A stretch of 64,000 nt of DNA, from NCBI GenBank assembly GCA_900315105.1, contig OMXX01000022.1:13431-77430 (forward strand). The letters run 5' to 3'. Origin of the DNA: an uncultured Prevotellaceae bacterium (GTDB lineage: Bacteria; Bacteroidota; Bacteroidia; Bacteroidales; Bacteroidaceae). A program made the translations under genes and the position numbers. The number at the start of each line of letters is the position of its first letter. The first letter of the stretch is position 1. Below, piece after piece: positions 51,784 through 61,270 of the stretch. Below the pieces are notes generated by a model. That model did not search any database and was not told the origin of the DNA. It saw nothing but the letters and a program-made list of their open reading frames with translations.

Positions 51784-53103
51784 ATGAAATTAGTAATACT
51801 TGGAGCTGGAGAAAGTGGTGCAGGAACCGCAATACTGGCACAGAAACAGGGATACGAGGTGTTCGTATCTGATATGGGACAGATCAAGGAAAAGTACAAG
51901 AAAGTTCTTGATGATCATAACATCCGTTGGGAGGAAGGTAAGCATACCGAAGCTGAAATCCTTTCTGCTACAGAGGTTGTAAAGAGTCCGGGCATTCCTG
52001 ATACAGCTCCTATGGTAAAGAAACTCATTGAGCAAAACACTCCTATCCTCAGCGAACTTGAGTTTGCAAAGAGATATAGTAAAGGTAAGTGTATCTGCAT
52101 CACAGGAAGTAATGGTAAGACAACTACCACCTCTCTCATATACTATATTATGCAGAAGGCTGGTAAGGATGTAGGTCTTGCAGGTAACATCGGACGCTCA
52201 TTCGCCCTTCAGGTTGCAGAGGAAGATCATGAGTGGTATGTCCTTGAAATAAGCTCATTCCAGCTCGATAATATGTTCGATTTCCGTGCAGATGTAAGCG
52301 TTCTGATGAATATCACTCCCGACCACCTCGACAGATATGAGTTCGAGATGCAGAACTATACCGACTCAAAGATGCGCATCATACAGAATCAGACAGCAAA
52401 CGATACATTTGTTTATTGGAAGCAGGATGAGCATATCGAGGAGGAACTTACAAAGCGTGAGAAAGGCTATGCTCCAAAGCCTACACCTTCAAGTAAGGCT
52501 GTGAGGGCTGGTCATCCAACCTTATGCGGTTTCGTTGATACTGACTTTGAGAAATATGGTCTTGAGTTCTCTCAGATGGGACAGCACAACAAGCGTAATG
52601 CCCTTGCTGCATATCTCGCAACTAAGCAGGTAGGTGTTGATGAGAACATCATCCGCGAGTGTCTGAAGGATTTCCCAGGCGTAGAGCATCGTCTGGAGCG
52701 TGTTGCTGAGAAGAATGGTGTTCTCTTCATCAACGACTCAAAGGCAACAAACGTAGATGCCTGCAATGTAGCTCTCGAGGCTATGGAACGCCCGACAATC
52801 CTAATCGTAGGAGGCAAGGACAAGGGCAATGACTATAGCACTATCCACGAACTCGTAGCTCGTAAGTGCGTAGGATTAGTCTATCTCGGTGCTGACAACA
52901 AGAAACTTCATGAGGCATTCGATGACCTCGATATGCCAATCGCTGATACTCACAGCATGAAGGATTGCGTTGAGGCATGCGTTAAGATGGCAAAATCAGG
53001 CGATGCAGTATTGTTGTCTCCTTGCTGTGCAAGCTTCGACCTCTTCAAGAACATGGAGGATAGAGGTGAGCAGTTCAGGGAACAGGTGAAAAATATAAAT
53101 TAA
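51784..53103 (+). CDS. murD: UDP-MurNAc-L-alanine:D-glutamate ligase
   Basis: MurD adds D-glutamate to UDP-MurNAc-Ala, 439 residues. The N-terminal fold begins KLVILGAGESGAGTA. The P-loop is CITGSNGKTTTTSLIYY (near 105). Further conserved parts are LEISSFQLDN, NITPDHLDRYE (carbamoyl-lysine loop region), and FINDSKATN, then GGKDKGNDY and LLSPCCASFDLFKNMEDRG. The start is the ATG at 51784; the frame extends four codons upstream into repeat R2 and that part is not used. Confidence 0.97.
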   Translation: MKLVILGAGESGAGTAILAQKQGYEVFVSDMGQIKEKYKKVLDDHNIRWEEGKHTEAEILSATEVVKSPGIPDTAPMVKKLIEQNTPILSELEFAKRYSKGKCICITGSNGKTTTTSLIYYIMQKAGKDVGLAGNIGRSFALQVAEEDHEWYVLEISSFQLDNMFDFRADVSVLMNITPDHLDRYEFEMQNYTDSKMRIIQNQTANDTFVYWKQDEHIEEELTKREKGYAPKPTPSSKAVRAGHPTLCGFVDTDFEKYGLEFSQMGQHNKRNALAAYLATKQVGVDENIIRECLKDFPGVEHRLERVAEKNGVLFINDSKATNVDACNVALEAMERPTILIVGGKDKGNDYSTIHELVARKCVGLVYLGADNKKLHEAFDDLDMPIADTHSMKDCVEACVKMAKSGDAVLLSPCCASFDLFKNMEDRGEQFREQVKNIN

Positions 53104-53131
53104 ACAATAAGCAATTATACTATTATAGACT

Positions 53132-54442
53132 TTGGATTCACTGAAGCAAATAAACAATATCTTCAAAGGCGATAAGGTGATATGGGCCGTCTTCTTCCTG
53201 CTCTGTATAGTGAGCATTATAGAAGTGTATTCCGCATCATCAAGCTTGGGATATAAGTCTGGCAACTATTGGAAGGCTGCTACCTATCACACGTTCCTTC
53301 TATTGATAGGACTTGGTGTGATAGTGATGACACTTAACATTAAGTGTAAGTTCTTCAAGCTTGCCACACCTATACTCGTACCTTTAGCCTTCTTTATGCT
53401 GATTCTTGTTTTTTTCTGTGGAACCAAGGAAAATGACGCTGCTAGATGGCTGAAAATAGGATTCATACCTATACAGCCGTCAGAGATAGCCAAGGGTGCT
53501 ATGGTTCTTGCTACTGCACAGATTCTTAGTGCTATGCAGATAGCAGATGGTGCAGCTCCTAAGGCAATGAAGTATGTGCTTATAACAGGTGCGTTCCTAA
53601 TACTTCCAATTGCTCCTGAGAACCTATCAACGGCGGTAATGCTATCTTTTGTAGTTTTTCTGATGATGATTATCGGACGAGTTCCACTAAAACAGTTAGG
53701 CTTGCTTGTCTCGGTTTGCGTTTTACTTATCGGACTTGGAATAGGATCTATTCTCGCCTTTGGTAAGACTCCTGAAAATAGTCTCACGGATAAGGAGAAA
53801 ATGCACCTTACAGAGGAGATACAAGAGACTGAGGATGGAATACCTGTGGCAATAAAAGACAAAGAAAAGAACGAGAAGAAGGTAGAACTTACAGGTGTAC
53901 AGAAAATCGCTCACCGATTCGATACATGGAAAGGTCGTATAATGGAGTTCTCCAATAAAGAAGAAGTTCCACCAGAGAAATTTGACCTTGACAAGAACGG
54001 TCAGGTAGGTCATGCGAGAATTGCAATCGTATCAAGTAACGTCACAGGACGTGGTCCTGGCAATTCTGTTGAGCGTGATTTCCTTTCACAGGCTTTCTCG
54101 GATTTCATCTATGCAATAGTCATTGAGGAGTTAGGCTTAGGTGGAGCTTTTGTCGTGGCATTCCTGTATGTGGTATTGCTCTTCAGAACAGGTATTATAG
54201 CCAGAAGGTGCAAGAATCCTTTTCCTGCATATCTTGCAATGGGATTAGCACTACTGATGGTTACACAGGCATTGTTCAATATGATGGTAGCCGTAGGACT
54301 TGTTCCTGTCACCGGACAACCTCTGCCTCTTATCAGTAAGGGTGGTACATCAAGCATTATCAACTGCCTCTATATCGGTGTGATTCTCAGTATCAGCAGA
54401 ACGGCAGCCCGAAGAGATGATGCAGTTTTAATAGATAATTAA
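53132..54442 (+). CDS. ftsW: Septal peptidoglycan polymerase FtsW
   Basis: A SEDS-family glycosyltransferase working with FtsI, 436 residues, polytopic. Recognisable parts are GDKVIWAVFFLLCIVSIIEVYSASS (first helix), WLKIGFIPIQPSEIAKGAMVL and LPIAPENLSTAVMLS, then SDFIYAIVIEELGLGG and the C-terminal VPVTGQPLPLISKGGTSSI. An insertion of about 90 charged residues between helices (roughly 220-310: EKMHLTEEIQETEDG, EEVPPEKFDLDKNGQ) enlarges the extracytoplasmic loop. No ATG precedes the first helix, so translation probably starts at TTG 53132; this is the least certain start in the cluster. Confidence 0.95.
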   Translation: MDSLKQINNIFKGDKVIWAVFFLLCIVSIIEVYSASSSLGYKSGNYWKAATYHTFLLLIGLGVIVMTLNIKCKFFKLATPILVPLAFFMLILVFFCGTKENDAARWLKIGFIPIQPSEIAKGAMVLATAQILSAMQIADGAAPKAMKYVLITGAFLILPIAPENLSTAVMLSFVVFLMMIIGRVPLKQLGLLVSVCVLLIGLGIGSILAFGKTPENSLTDKEKMHLTEEIQETEDGIPVAIKDKEKNEKKVELTGVQKIAHRFDTWKGRIMEFSNKEEVPPEKFDLDKNGQVGHARIAIVSSNVTGRGPGNSVERDFLSQAFSDFIYAIVIEELGLGGAFVVAFLYVVLLFRTGIIARRCKNPFPAYLAMGLALLMVTQALFNMMVAVGLVPVTGQPLPLISKGGTSSIINCLYIGVILSISRTAARRDDAVLIDN

Positions 54443-54465
54443 TAATTGAAAATTGACAATTTACA

Positions 54466-55569
54466 ATGGACAAGGAACTTAGAGTAATAGTAAGTGGAGG
54501 TGGTACAGGTGGCCATATCTTCCCTGCTGTGTCTATAGCCAACGCAATCAAGGCAATGCGTCCTGATGCGAAGATTCTATTCGTCGGTGCTAACGGACGA
54601 ATGGAGATGGAACGTGTTCCTGCTGCTGGTTACGAGATAAAGGGACTTCCTGTTCGCGGTCTTATCCGCCCTCTCTGGAGTCCTAAGAATATAAGTGTGA
54701 TGCTCGACTTCATCAAGAGCCGTAGCATGGTAAAGAGTATAATCCGCGATTTCCGTCCGCAGGTTGCTGTGGGTGTTGGCGGCTATGCATCCGCACCAAC
54801 CCTTAACGCTGCCTACGCAATGGGTATTCCTTGTCTGATACAGGAACAGAACTCATATGCTGGCGTTACAAATAAGTCTCTTGCTAAGAAGGCTGAGAAG
54901 ATATGTGTTGCCTATGATGGAATGGAGCGTTTCTTCCCTGCTGAGCGCATCTTGAAAACAGGTAATCCTGTGCGTCAGGCTCTTCTTGAGAATACTATGA
55001 CTAAGGAAGAGGCATGCAAGGCAATGAATCTCAATCCTGAGAAGCCTGTTATCCTCGTTATCGGCGGTTCTCTTGGAGCACGCACCGTAAACGACTCTAT
55101 CGCTGGTGGCATAGAGAGATTCGACAATGCTGAGATACAAGTTGTGTGGCAGACAGGTAAATACTATGCAGAGGAATGTGAGCGTAAGGCAGAAGGCTCC
55201 AAGTTCGTGAAGGCTCAGGCTTTCATCTCTGATATGGCAACAGCCTATCGTGCTGCTGATATCGTAATAAGCCGTGCCGGAGCTTCCTCTATAAGCGAGC
55301 TATGTCTCTTGGGCAAGGCTTCAATCCTTGTTCCTTCTCCTAACGTGGCTGAGGATCACCAGACAAAGAATGCACGTGCCCTTTCTGACAAGAACGCTGC
55401 AATCTTCGTGGCTGACAAGGATGCAAGAGCCCAACTTGTTGACGAGGCCATCAAACTCGTTAGCGACAAGTCACGCATAGCCTCTTTGGAGACTGAGGTC
55501 AAGAAACTCGCATATCACAACTCTGCGGAAGTTATCGCAAAAGAGGTGATAAAATTAGCGGAAAGATAA
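54466..55569 (+). CDS. murG: UDP-GlcNAc:lipid I N-acetylglucosaminyltransferase
   Basis: A peripheral membrane GT28 enzyme converting lipid I to lipid II, 367 residues. Conserved parts are SGGGTGGHIFPAVSIANA (near residue 10), VGVGGYASAPT, and PCLIQEQNSYAGVTNK, then GGSLGARTVND and the donor-binding ISRAGASSISELCLLGKASILVPSP (near 265-290). It begins 23 bases after ftsW and is followed by the R3 inverted pair. Confidence 0.97.
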   Translation: MDKELRVIVSGGGTGGHIFPAVSIANAIKAMRPDAKILFVGANGRMEMERVPAAGYEIKGLPVRGLIRPLWSPKNISVMLDFIKSRSMVKSIIRDFRPQVAVGVGGYASAPTLNAAYAMGIPCLIQEQNSYAGVTNKSLAKKAEKICVAYDGMERFFPAERILKTGNPVRQALLENTMTKEEACKAMNLNPEKPVILVIGGSLGARTVNDSIAGGIERFDNAEIQVVWQTGKYYAEECERKAEGSKFVKAQAFISDMATAYRAADIVISRAGASSISELCLLGKASILVPSPNVAEDHQTKNARALSDKNAAIFVADKDARAQLVDEAIKLVSDKSRIASLETEVKKLAYHNSAEVIAKEVIKLAER

Positions 55570-55576
55570 AAACAGT

Positions 55577-55709
55577 GGCCTCTCCCCCCGCCCTCCCCCG
55601 TAGGGAGGGAGCCGGAATGCCCCAAAGTAATAATAATGAATAATTAACAATATAACATGCCTATCGCGCTCCGGCTCCCTCCCTACGGGGGAGGGCGGGG
55701 GGAGAGGCC
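55577..55709. repeat. R3 inverted pair between murG and murC
   Basis: The 40-bp arms 55577-55616 and 55670-55709 are perfectly complementary, with a 53-base AT-rich loop. They could form a very stable stem in the mRNA between murG and murC. A third identical copy is in the mraZ 3' end. Confidence 0.9.
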
Positions 55710-55717
55710 ATATTTCT

Positions 55718-57091
55718 ATGCAAGATATAAAAGCAGTATATTTCGTTGGTGCAGGTGGCATTGGAATGAGTGCCATAGCACGTTACTTCATCAATCGTGG
55801 CCTCGTTGTTGCAGGCTATGACAAGACTCCTTCAGCTCTCACTCTTCAGTTGCAGAAGGAAGGTATGCTTATTCACTATGAAGAGGATGTAGAACAGATA
55901 CCTCTTGCTTGTCGTGACAAGGAGCATTGTCTTGTTATCTACACTCCTGCCATACCAAACGAGCACGCTGAGCTTCAGTTCTTCCGCAATGGTGGTTTTG
56001 ATATTCAGAAACGTGCTCAGGTATTGGGTACTCTTACAAAGTCGCTCAAGGGACTTTGCTTTGCCGGAACACACGGCAAGACCACCACTTCAACGATGTG
56101 CGCTCATATCATGCACCAGAGTTCCATGGATTGCAACGCCTTCCTCGGCGGTATCTCCAAGAACTATGGCACGAACTATATCCTCTCAAACGACAGCCCA
56201 TACGTTGTCATCGAGGCTGATGAGTTTGACCGCTCTTTCCATTGGCTCCGTCCTTGGATGTCTGTAATCACGGCAACAGACCCTGACCATCTCGACATCT
56301 ACGGAACAAAGGAGGCTTACCTTGAGTCTTTCCGTCATTATACCACTCTCATCCAGCCGGGTGGTGCTCTCATCATCCATACTGGTCTTGAGGTTAAGCC
56401 TGATGTTCAGGATGGTGTAAGGACATATACCTATTCCAAGAATGAAGGTGATTTCCATGCAGAGAACATCCGCATTGAGAATGGTGAGATTTCCTTCGAC
56501 CTTGTTTCTCCTATTGAGAATGTCAAGGGCGTAGAACTCGGGCAGCCTGTGCCTATCAACATAGAGAACGGCATAGCTGCAATGGCAATGGCACAGCTCA
56601 ATGGCTGTACTGCTAATGAGCTTCGTCATGGAATGAAGACATACCGTGGCGTGGACCGTCGCTTTGACTTCCGCATACGCAATGACAAGCACGTGCTGCT
56701 CTCCGACTATGCCCATCATCCGAAGGAGATATTCGAGAGTGCGCGTTCAATGCGCGAGGTTTATAAGAACCGTCACATCACCGCAATATTCCAGCCTCAC
56801 CTCTACACTCGCACACGCGATTTCTACAAGGATTTCGCCGATGCGCTGTCACAGCTCGACGAGGTGATACTCTGTGATATCTATCCAGCCCGCGAACTTC
56901 CAATCGAGGGCGTTACGTCAAAGCTCATCTACGATAACCTTCGTCCGGGCATCGAGAAGAGTATGGTTCATAAGGAGGATGTTCCTGAACTTGTGAAGAA
57001 TCGTGATTTCGACGTGCTCATCATCCTTGGTGCCGGCGATTTGGACAACTATATGGAGGAACTCGCAGAGATTATAAAGAATAAGGAGTAA
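55718..57091 (+). CDS. murC: UDP-MurNAc:L-alanine ligase
   Basis: MurC attaches L-alanine, the first stem residue, 457 residues. The start YFVGAGGIGMSAIARYF is the nucleotide-fold motif. The P-loop is FAGTHGKTTTSTMCAHI (near residue 115). EADEFDRSFHWLRPW, ITATDPDHLDIYG, and LLSDYAHHPKEI follow, then IFQPHLYTRTRDF. Gene order and length are normal. The start ATG lies 8 bases after the right arm of the R3 stem. Confidence 0.97.
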   Translation: MQDIKAVYFVGAGGIGMSAIARYFINRGLVVAGYDKTPSALTLQLQKEGMLIHYEEDVEQIPLACRDKEHCLVIYTPAIPNEHAELQFFRNGGFDIQKRAQVLGTLTKSLKGLCFAGTHGKTTTSTMCAHIMHQSSMDCNAFLGGISKNYGTNYILSNDSPYVVIEADEFDRSFHWLRPWMSVITATDPDHLDIYGTKEAYLESFRHYTTLIQPGGALIIHTGLEVKPDVQDGVRTYTYSKNEGDFHAENIRIENGEISFDLVSPIENVKGVELGQPVPINIENGIAAMAMAQLNGCTANELRHGMKTYRGVDRRFDFRIRNDKHVLLSDYAHHPKEIFESARSMREVYKNRHITAIFQPHLYTRTRDFYKDFADALSQLDEVILCDIYPARELPIEGVTSKLIYDNLRPGIEKSMVHKEDVPELVKNRDFDVLIILGAGDLDNYMEELAEIIKNKE

Positions 57092-57128
57092 AGTAGATAG
57101 TAGAAAGAGTAAAGTAGATAGTAAATCA

Positions 57129-58334
57129 GTGCAAATTAGAATAAACTGGAAATACTGTGCTCTGATAGTCATTGACTTGGTGATTGCCGTTTACCTCGTC
57201 TTCGCTATGACCTCGTGGAACAAACCCGACGAGACACCCCGCCTATGCAATAAGGTGGAGATAAATATCGAGGATGAGAACGAGAACGGTTTCCTCAAGA
57301 CAGCGGAGGTAAAGACGCTTCTTGAGAAGAAATCCCTATACCCTCTTAATCAGAGGCTTGAGAATGTCAATACCCGAGAGATAGAGAACATATTGCTGAA
57401 GACCGCTTTTGTAAAGACGGCGCAGTGCTATGTCACTACCGAGGGACACGTTAATCTCAGCCTTACCCAGCGTACTCCTATCGTTCGAGTAAAAGCCGAA
57501 AACGGTGAGGACTACTATATTGATGACAATGGCGGTGTGATGCCAAACACACAATACACGTCAGATATGATCATCGTTACCGGTGCTCTCAGCAAGCAAT
57601 ACGCTTGTAAATATATCAGCCTCCTCGCCTCTACAATCATGGCTGACGACCTGTGGCGTAACCAGATAGAGCAAATCAACGTACTCAGGGATAAAACCAT
57701 CGAAATCATCCCTCGTGTTGGCGACCATATCATCAACATTGGTATGCTGCCGAATAGTCGCTTTCCGGAAAAGCGAAAGAATATTGTCACGGAGTTTGTA
57801 CAGAAACAGCTTCAGCGTATAGAGCTGTTTTATAAATACGGTCTCTCCGAAGCCGGATGGAACAAGTATTCCTACATATCCGTTGAATTTGCAAATCAGG
57901 TCATCTGCACCAATCGCGACGGACAGAGGCATCAGGTAGCAAAGCCTATAGCCGTTGCACAACCTGCTCCACAACCTGAAACCACCACCACTACTGATGA
58001 AAAGACTAAGGTGGAAGGTGAAAAGAACAAGGTGGAGGAGCAGTCCAAGAAGCAGGAAACCGTAAAGAAGGAAGAAAAGAAGGAGAGCGCCTCCAAGAAG
58101 GAGGAAAAAGCCAAGCCGAAGGAAACTCCTAAGAAAGATGCTCCTAAGAAGGACAGTCAACCTAAGAAGGATGACAAGGCAAAGGCTAAGGCAAAGGACA
58201 CTCCGAAGAAAGATAACACTCCGAAGAAAGATAACACTCCGAAGAAGGACAATTCTCCAAAGAAGGAGAACACCCCGAAGAAGGACAATAAGTCTAAATC
58301 AACAGACAAGACCTCGAAGGGTAAAAAGCCCTAA
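57129..58334 (+). CDS. ftsQ: FtsQ-like division protein with long Lys/Pro-rich tail
   Basis: A 401-residue bitopic division protein. A short cytoplasmic start and one helix (YCALIVIDLVIAVYLVFAM, about 9-27) precede a POTRA/FtsQ beta domain (about 40-280; IENILLKTAFVKTAQCYVT, LSLTQRTPIVRVKAENG, YYIDDNGGVMP). The last 120 residues are low complexity, rich in Lys, Glu, Pro and Asp, with repeats of PKKDNT. In the periplasm this tail would be a long, flexible, mostly basic arm. The start codon is GTG (57129). Position between murC and ftsA supports the assignment. Confidence 0.9.
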   Translation: MQIRINWKYCALIVIDLVIAVYLVFAMTSWNKPDETPRLCNKVEINIEDENENGFLKTAEVKTLLEKKSLYPLNQRLENVNTREIENILLKTAFVKTAQCYVTTEGHVNLSLTQRTPIVRVKAENGEDYYIDDNGGVMPNTQYTSDMIIVTGALSKQYACKYISLLASTIMADDLWRNQIEQINVLRDKTIEIIPRVGDHIINIGMLPNSRFPEKRKNIVTEFVQKQLQRIELFYKYGLSEAGWNKYSYISVEFANQVICTNRDGQRHQVAKPIAVAQPAPQPETTTTTDEKTKVEGEKNKVEEQSKKQETVKKEEKKESASKKEEKAKPKETPKKDAPKKDSQPKKDDKAKAKAKDTPKKDNTPKKDNTPKKDNSPKKENTPKKDNKSKSTDKTSKGKKP

Positions 58335-58371
58335 AACAATATAGTAGTAAAAACAATAAATATCAGCATAT

Positions 58372-59814
58372 ATGCCATCAAAGAATTTCATCGTAGCCAT
58401 AGAACTTGGCTCTACAAAAATCACAGGTGTTGCCGGTCAGAAGAATCACGACGGCAGTTTCACTGTCAATGCTGTGGTAAGGGAAGATTCCACCACCTGC
58501 ATCCGCAAGGGTGTGGTCTATAATGCAGATAAGACAGTGCAGTGTATAACCACTATCATCAACCGTCTGAAGACGAGTATGAAGACAGAGATTGCCCAAG
58601 TCTATGTTGGCGTGGGTGGTCAGTCTATTCACTCTGTGCGCAACGTACTGGTGAAGGATCTTGCCGACTCGCAGCAGGTTACTCAGGATTTGGTTAACGA
58701 ACTCATGGACACCAACCGTGCCATGGACTATAAGGACTTTGAGATTCTTGACGTTGTAACACAGGAGTACAAGGTGGATAACCAGTTCCAACTGGAGCCT
58801 GCAGGCATTGAATGCAACCATCTTGAGGGCAACTTCCTGAACATCATCCAGCGCAAGAGATACTACCATAGCCTTAACAACTGCTTCGACCGCGCAGGGG
58901 TGGCTATCGCGGAGATGTATCTTGCGCCTATCGCACTTGCTGATGCCGTTCTCACCGATGCTGAGAAGAGAACAGGCTGTATGCTTGTAGATATCGGTTA
59001 TGAGACAACCACCGTACAGGTGTTCTACAAGAACATTCTCCGCCACCTTGCCGTTATTCCATTGGGTGGCAATAATGTCACAAAGGATATCGTCTCTCTC
59101 CAGATGGAAGAGGCTGATGCTGAAAAGATGAAGCTTCGTTATGCCTCTGCCTATACAGAGACTAGCGAGATTGATGGCTCTTTGTCCTACAGCATCGACA
59201 GCGACCGCAAGATTGAGAGCCGTAAGTTCATTGAACTCATCGAGGCACGTGTTCAGGAGATCATACAGAATGCATGGTATCAGGTTCCTGTGGAGCTTAC
59301 CGACAAACTCGTGGGCGGTATCGTCGTCACAGGCGGTGGCAGTAACATGAAGAATATCGACGTGGCATTCCGCAACCACACCCATATCTCAAAGGTGCGC
59401 ATTGCCAAGTACGTAAACTACAACATTCATTCATCAAATAGCGAAATCACTGCCCATAATGGCATGATGAATACTATCCTCGGTCTGTTGGCCAAGGGCG
59501 AGATAAACTGTGCAGGCGAGAATATCATGGAACAGCAGGATATGTTCGCTGCACCATCCAAGGCTCCTGAGAATGATCCTGACAGCGAATACAAGCCACG
59601 TCCTGTTGAGCAGCCTGCTACCGGTTTCGGCAAGGTAAAGACTGCCGAGGAAAAGGCTCGTGAGGCTGCCGAGGAAGAGGAGCGCAGGAAAGCTGAGGAA
59701 GAACAGAAACGCAAGGAAGAAGAGGAGGAAAGAGAGGCAAAGGCAAAGAAAGGTCCTTCCTTCACCTCAAAACTCATGAAATGGCTCGGCACATTCACGG
59801 AGCCGGATGAGTAA
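58372..59814 (+). CDS. ftsA: Cell division ATPase FtsA
   Basis: An actin-like protein that tethers FtsZ to the membrane, 480 residues. Motifs: phosphate 1 region FIVAIELGSTKITGVAG (near residue 8), CMLVDIGYETTTVQVF (phosphate 2), and GGIVVTGGGSNMKNID (adenosine). The C-terminal 90 residues are charged (EEKAREAAEEEERRKAEEEQ) and end in an amphipathic helix (FTSKLMKWLGTF) that should bind the membrane. It begins 37 bases after ftsQ. Confidence 0.97.
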   Translation: MPSKNFIVAIELGSTKITGVAGQKNHDGSFTVNAVVREDSTTCIRKGVVYNADKTVQCITTIINRLKTSMKTEIAQVYVGVGGQSIHSVRNVLVKDLADSQQVTQDLVNELMDTNRAMDYKDFEILDVVTQEYKVDNQFQLEPAGIECNHLEGNFLNIIQRKRYYHSLNNCFDRAGVAIAEMYLAPIALADAVLTDAEKRTGCMLVDIGYETTTVQVFYKNILRHLAVIPLGGNNVTKDIVSLQMEEADAEKMKLRYASAYTETSEIDGSLSYSIDSDRKIESRKFIELIEARVQEIIQNAWYQVPVELTDKLVGGIVVTGGGSNMKNIDVAFRNHTHISKVRIAKYVNYNIHSSNSEITAHNGMMNTILGLLAKGEINCAGENIMEQQDMFAAPSKAPENDPDSEYKPRPVEQPATGFGKVKTAEEKAREAAEEEERRKAEEEQKRKEEEEEREAKAKKGPSFTSKLMKWLGTFTEPDE

Positions 59815-59885
59815 GCCTGCGGCTAATTAACAATTAACAATGAAAAATTAATAATTAACTTGCCCAACAAGGATAAATACTATCA

Positions 59886-59920
59886 AACATCCTTCCCTTT
59901 GGGAAGGCTTGGTTAGGCTT
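59886..59920 (+). repeat. R2 repeat, copy before ftsZ
   Basis: A 35-bp perfect copy of the R2 repeat, 13 bases before the ftsZ start codon, preceded by ATACTATC as in the murD copy. Confidence 0.9.
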
Positions 59921-59933
59921 TAAACTTTACCAT

Positions 59934-61265
59934 ATGGAAGATATTAACAACAGCATACTCGACTTCGGTGAGTTAGACAAGCAGAATAGCATCATCAAGG
60001 TCATCGGTGTAGGTGGTGGTGGTGGCAACGCCGTTAATCACATGTACCGTGAAGGTATCCACGACGTAACCTTCGTTCTCTGTAATACTGATAATCAGGC
60101 GCTCAACGATTCGCCTGTGCCTATCCACCTGCAGTTGGGTAAGGAAGGACTCGGTGCAGGAAACCGTCCTGCAAAGGCTCGTGAGGCTGCCGAGGAAAGC
60201 ATCGAGGATGTAAGGAAGATGCTCAACGACGGAACACGCATGGCATTCATCACCGCAGGTATGGGTGGCGGTACCGGTACTGGTGCTGCTCCTATCATCG
60301 CACGTGAGTCTAAGAACATGGGTATCCTTACCGTGGGTATCGTGACTATCCCATTCCGTTTCGAGGGTCACAAGAAGATTGACCAGGCTCTCGACGGTGT
60401 GGAGGAGATGGCAAAGAACGTGGATGCGCTCCTCGTTATCAACAACGAGCGTCTGCGTCAGATCTACGGCGACCTCCCTGTGCTCAAGGCATTCGGCAAG
60501 GCCGACGACACACTTAGCGTGGCAGCAAAGAGTATCGCTGAGATTATCACCGTCCACGGACTCATCAACCTTGACTTCAACGACGTTAAGACCGTGCTCA
60601 AGGATGGTGGCGTGGCTATCATGAGTACTGGCTACGGCGAGGGCGAAGGTCGTGTGAAGCACGCCATCGAGGATGCCCTCAACTCTCCTCTGCTCAACGA
60701 CAACGACGTATTCAACGCACAGCGCATCCTCCTCTCTATCTCTTTCCACAGCACCGACAAGGACTGCTCAGGACTGATGATGGACGAGATGAACGATGTC
60801 AACGACTTCATGGATAAGTTCGGTGGCGACTTCGAAATCAAATGGGGGCTCGCCCTCGATCCAACCCTCGGCGACAAGGTGAAGGTGACTATCCTCGCAA
60901 CAGGCTTCGGCATTGAGGCTGTTGACGGTATGGCAAAGCACCGCAGCGCACACCAGACTCAGGAGGAGCTTGCCAAGCAGGCTGCTGAGGAAGAGCTTCG
61001 TGCCGTTCGCCGTGAACGTATGGAGCACTACTACGGTCAGACTGGCAGCAATGCCCAGTACAAGAACCGTCCGCAGATATATCTCTTCAACTCCGAGGAC
61101 CTCGACAACGAGGATATCATCATGCAGGTGGAGAACACTCCTACATGCAAGCGCACACGTCAGCAGCTTGAGGAACTCCGCCGCCTGTCTCATGGTCCGA
61201 AGGAAGTAACTGAGGAGGCTATCGCCGACGCATCAGCCGCTCCGGGGATAATCAGGTTTGAATAA
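59934..61265 (+). CDS. ftsZ: Cell division GTPase FtsZ
   Basis: The tubulin-like protein that forms the division ring, 443 residues. The GTP-binding motif is GMGGGTGTGAAPIIA (near residue 108). The nucleotide-binding start is IKVIGVGGGGGNAVNHM and the T7 loop is NLDFNDVKTVL (catalytic aspartate). The C-terminal part holds a short linker and an ending less conserved than in Proteobacteria (SAAPGIIRFE). The codon use is strongly biased toward C-ending codons, as expected for a highly expressed gene. It closes the dcw cluster proper. Confidence 0.98.
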   Translation: MEDINNSILDFGELDKQNSIIKVIGVGGGGGNAVNHMYREGIHDVTFVLCNTDNQALNDSPVPIHLQLGKEGLGAGNRPAKAREAAEESIEDVRKMLNDGTRMAFITAGMGGGTGTGAAPIIARESKNMGILTVGIVTIPFRFEGHKKIDQALDGVEEMAKNVDALLVINNERLRQIYGDLPVLKAFGKADDTLSVAAKSIAEIITVHGLINLDFNDVKTVLKDGGVAIMSTGYGEGEGRVKHAIEDALNSPLLNDNDVFNAQRILLSISFHSTDKDCSGLMMDEMNDVNDFMDKFGGDFEIKWGLALDPTLGDKVKVTILATGFGIEAVDGMAKHRSAHQTQEELAKQAAEEELRAVRRERMEHYYGQTGSNAQYKNRPQIYLFNSEDLDNEDIIMQVENTPTCKRTRQQLEELRRLSHGPKEVTEEAIADASAAPGIIRFE

Positions 61266-61270
61266 AAATA

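Noticed and set aside
58110..58330. Regular repeats that could be mistaken for a CRISPR array
   Set aside because: Units are short, contiguous and in frame, encoding PKKDNT in FtsQ; there are no spacers.
58378..59385. 335-codon frame antisense to ftsA
   Set aside because: Complement of a strongly biased essential gene; no homology pattern, signal or promoter.
59973..60749. 258-codon frame antisense to ftsZ
   Set aside because: Same codon-bias artefact as in ftsA.
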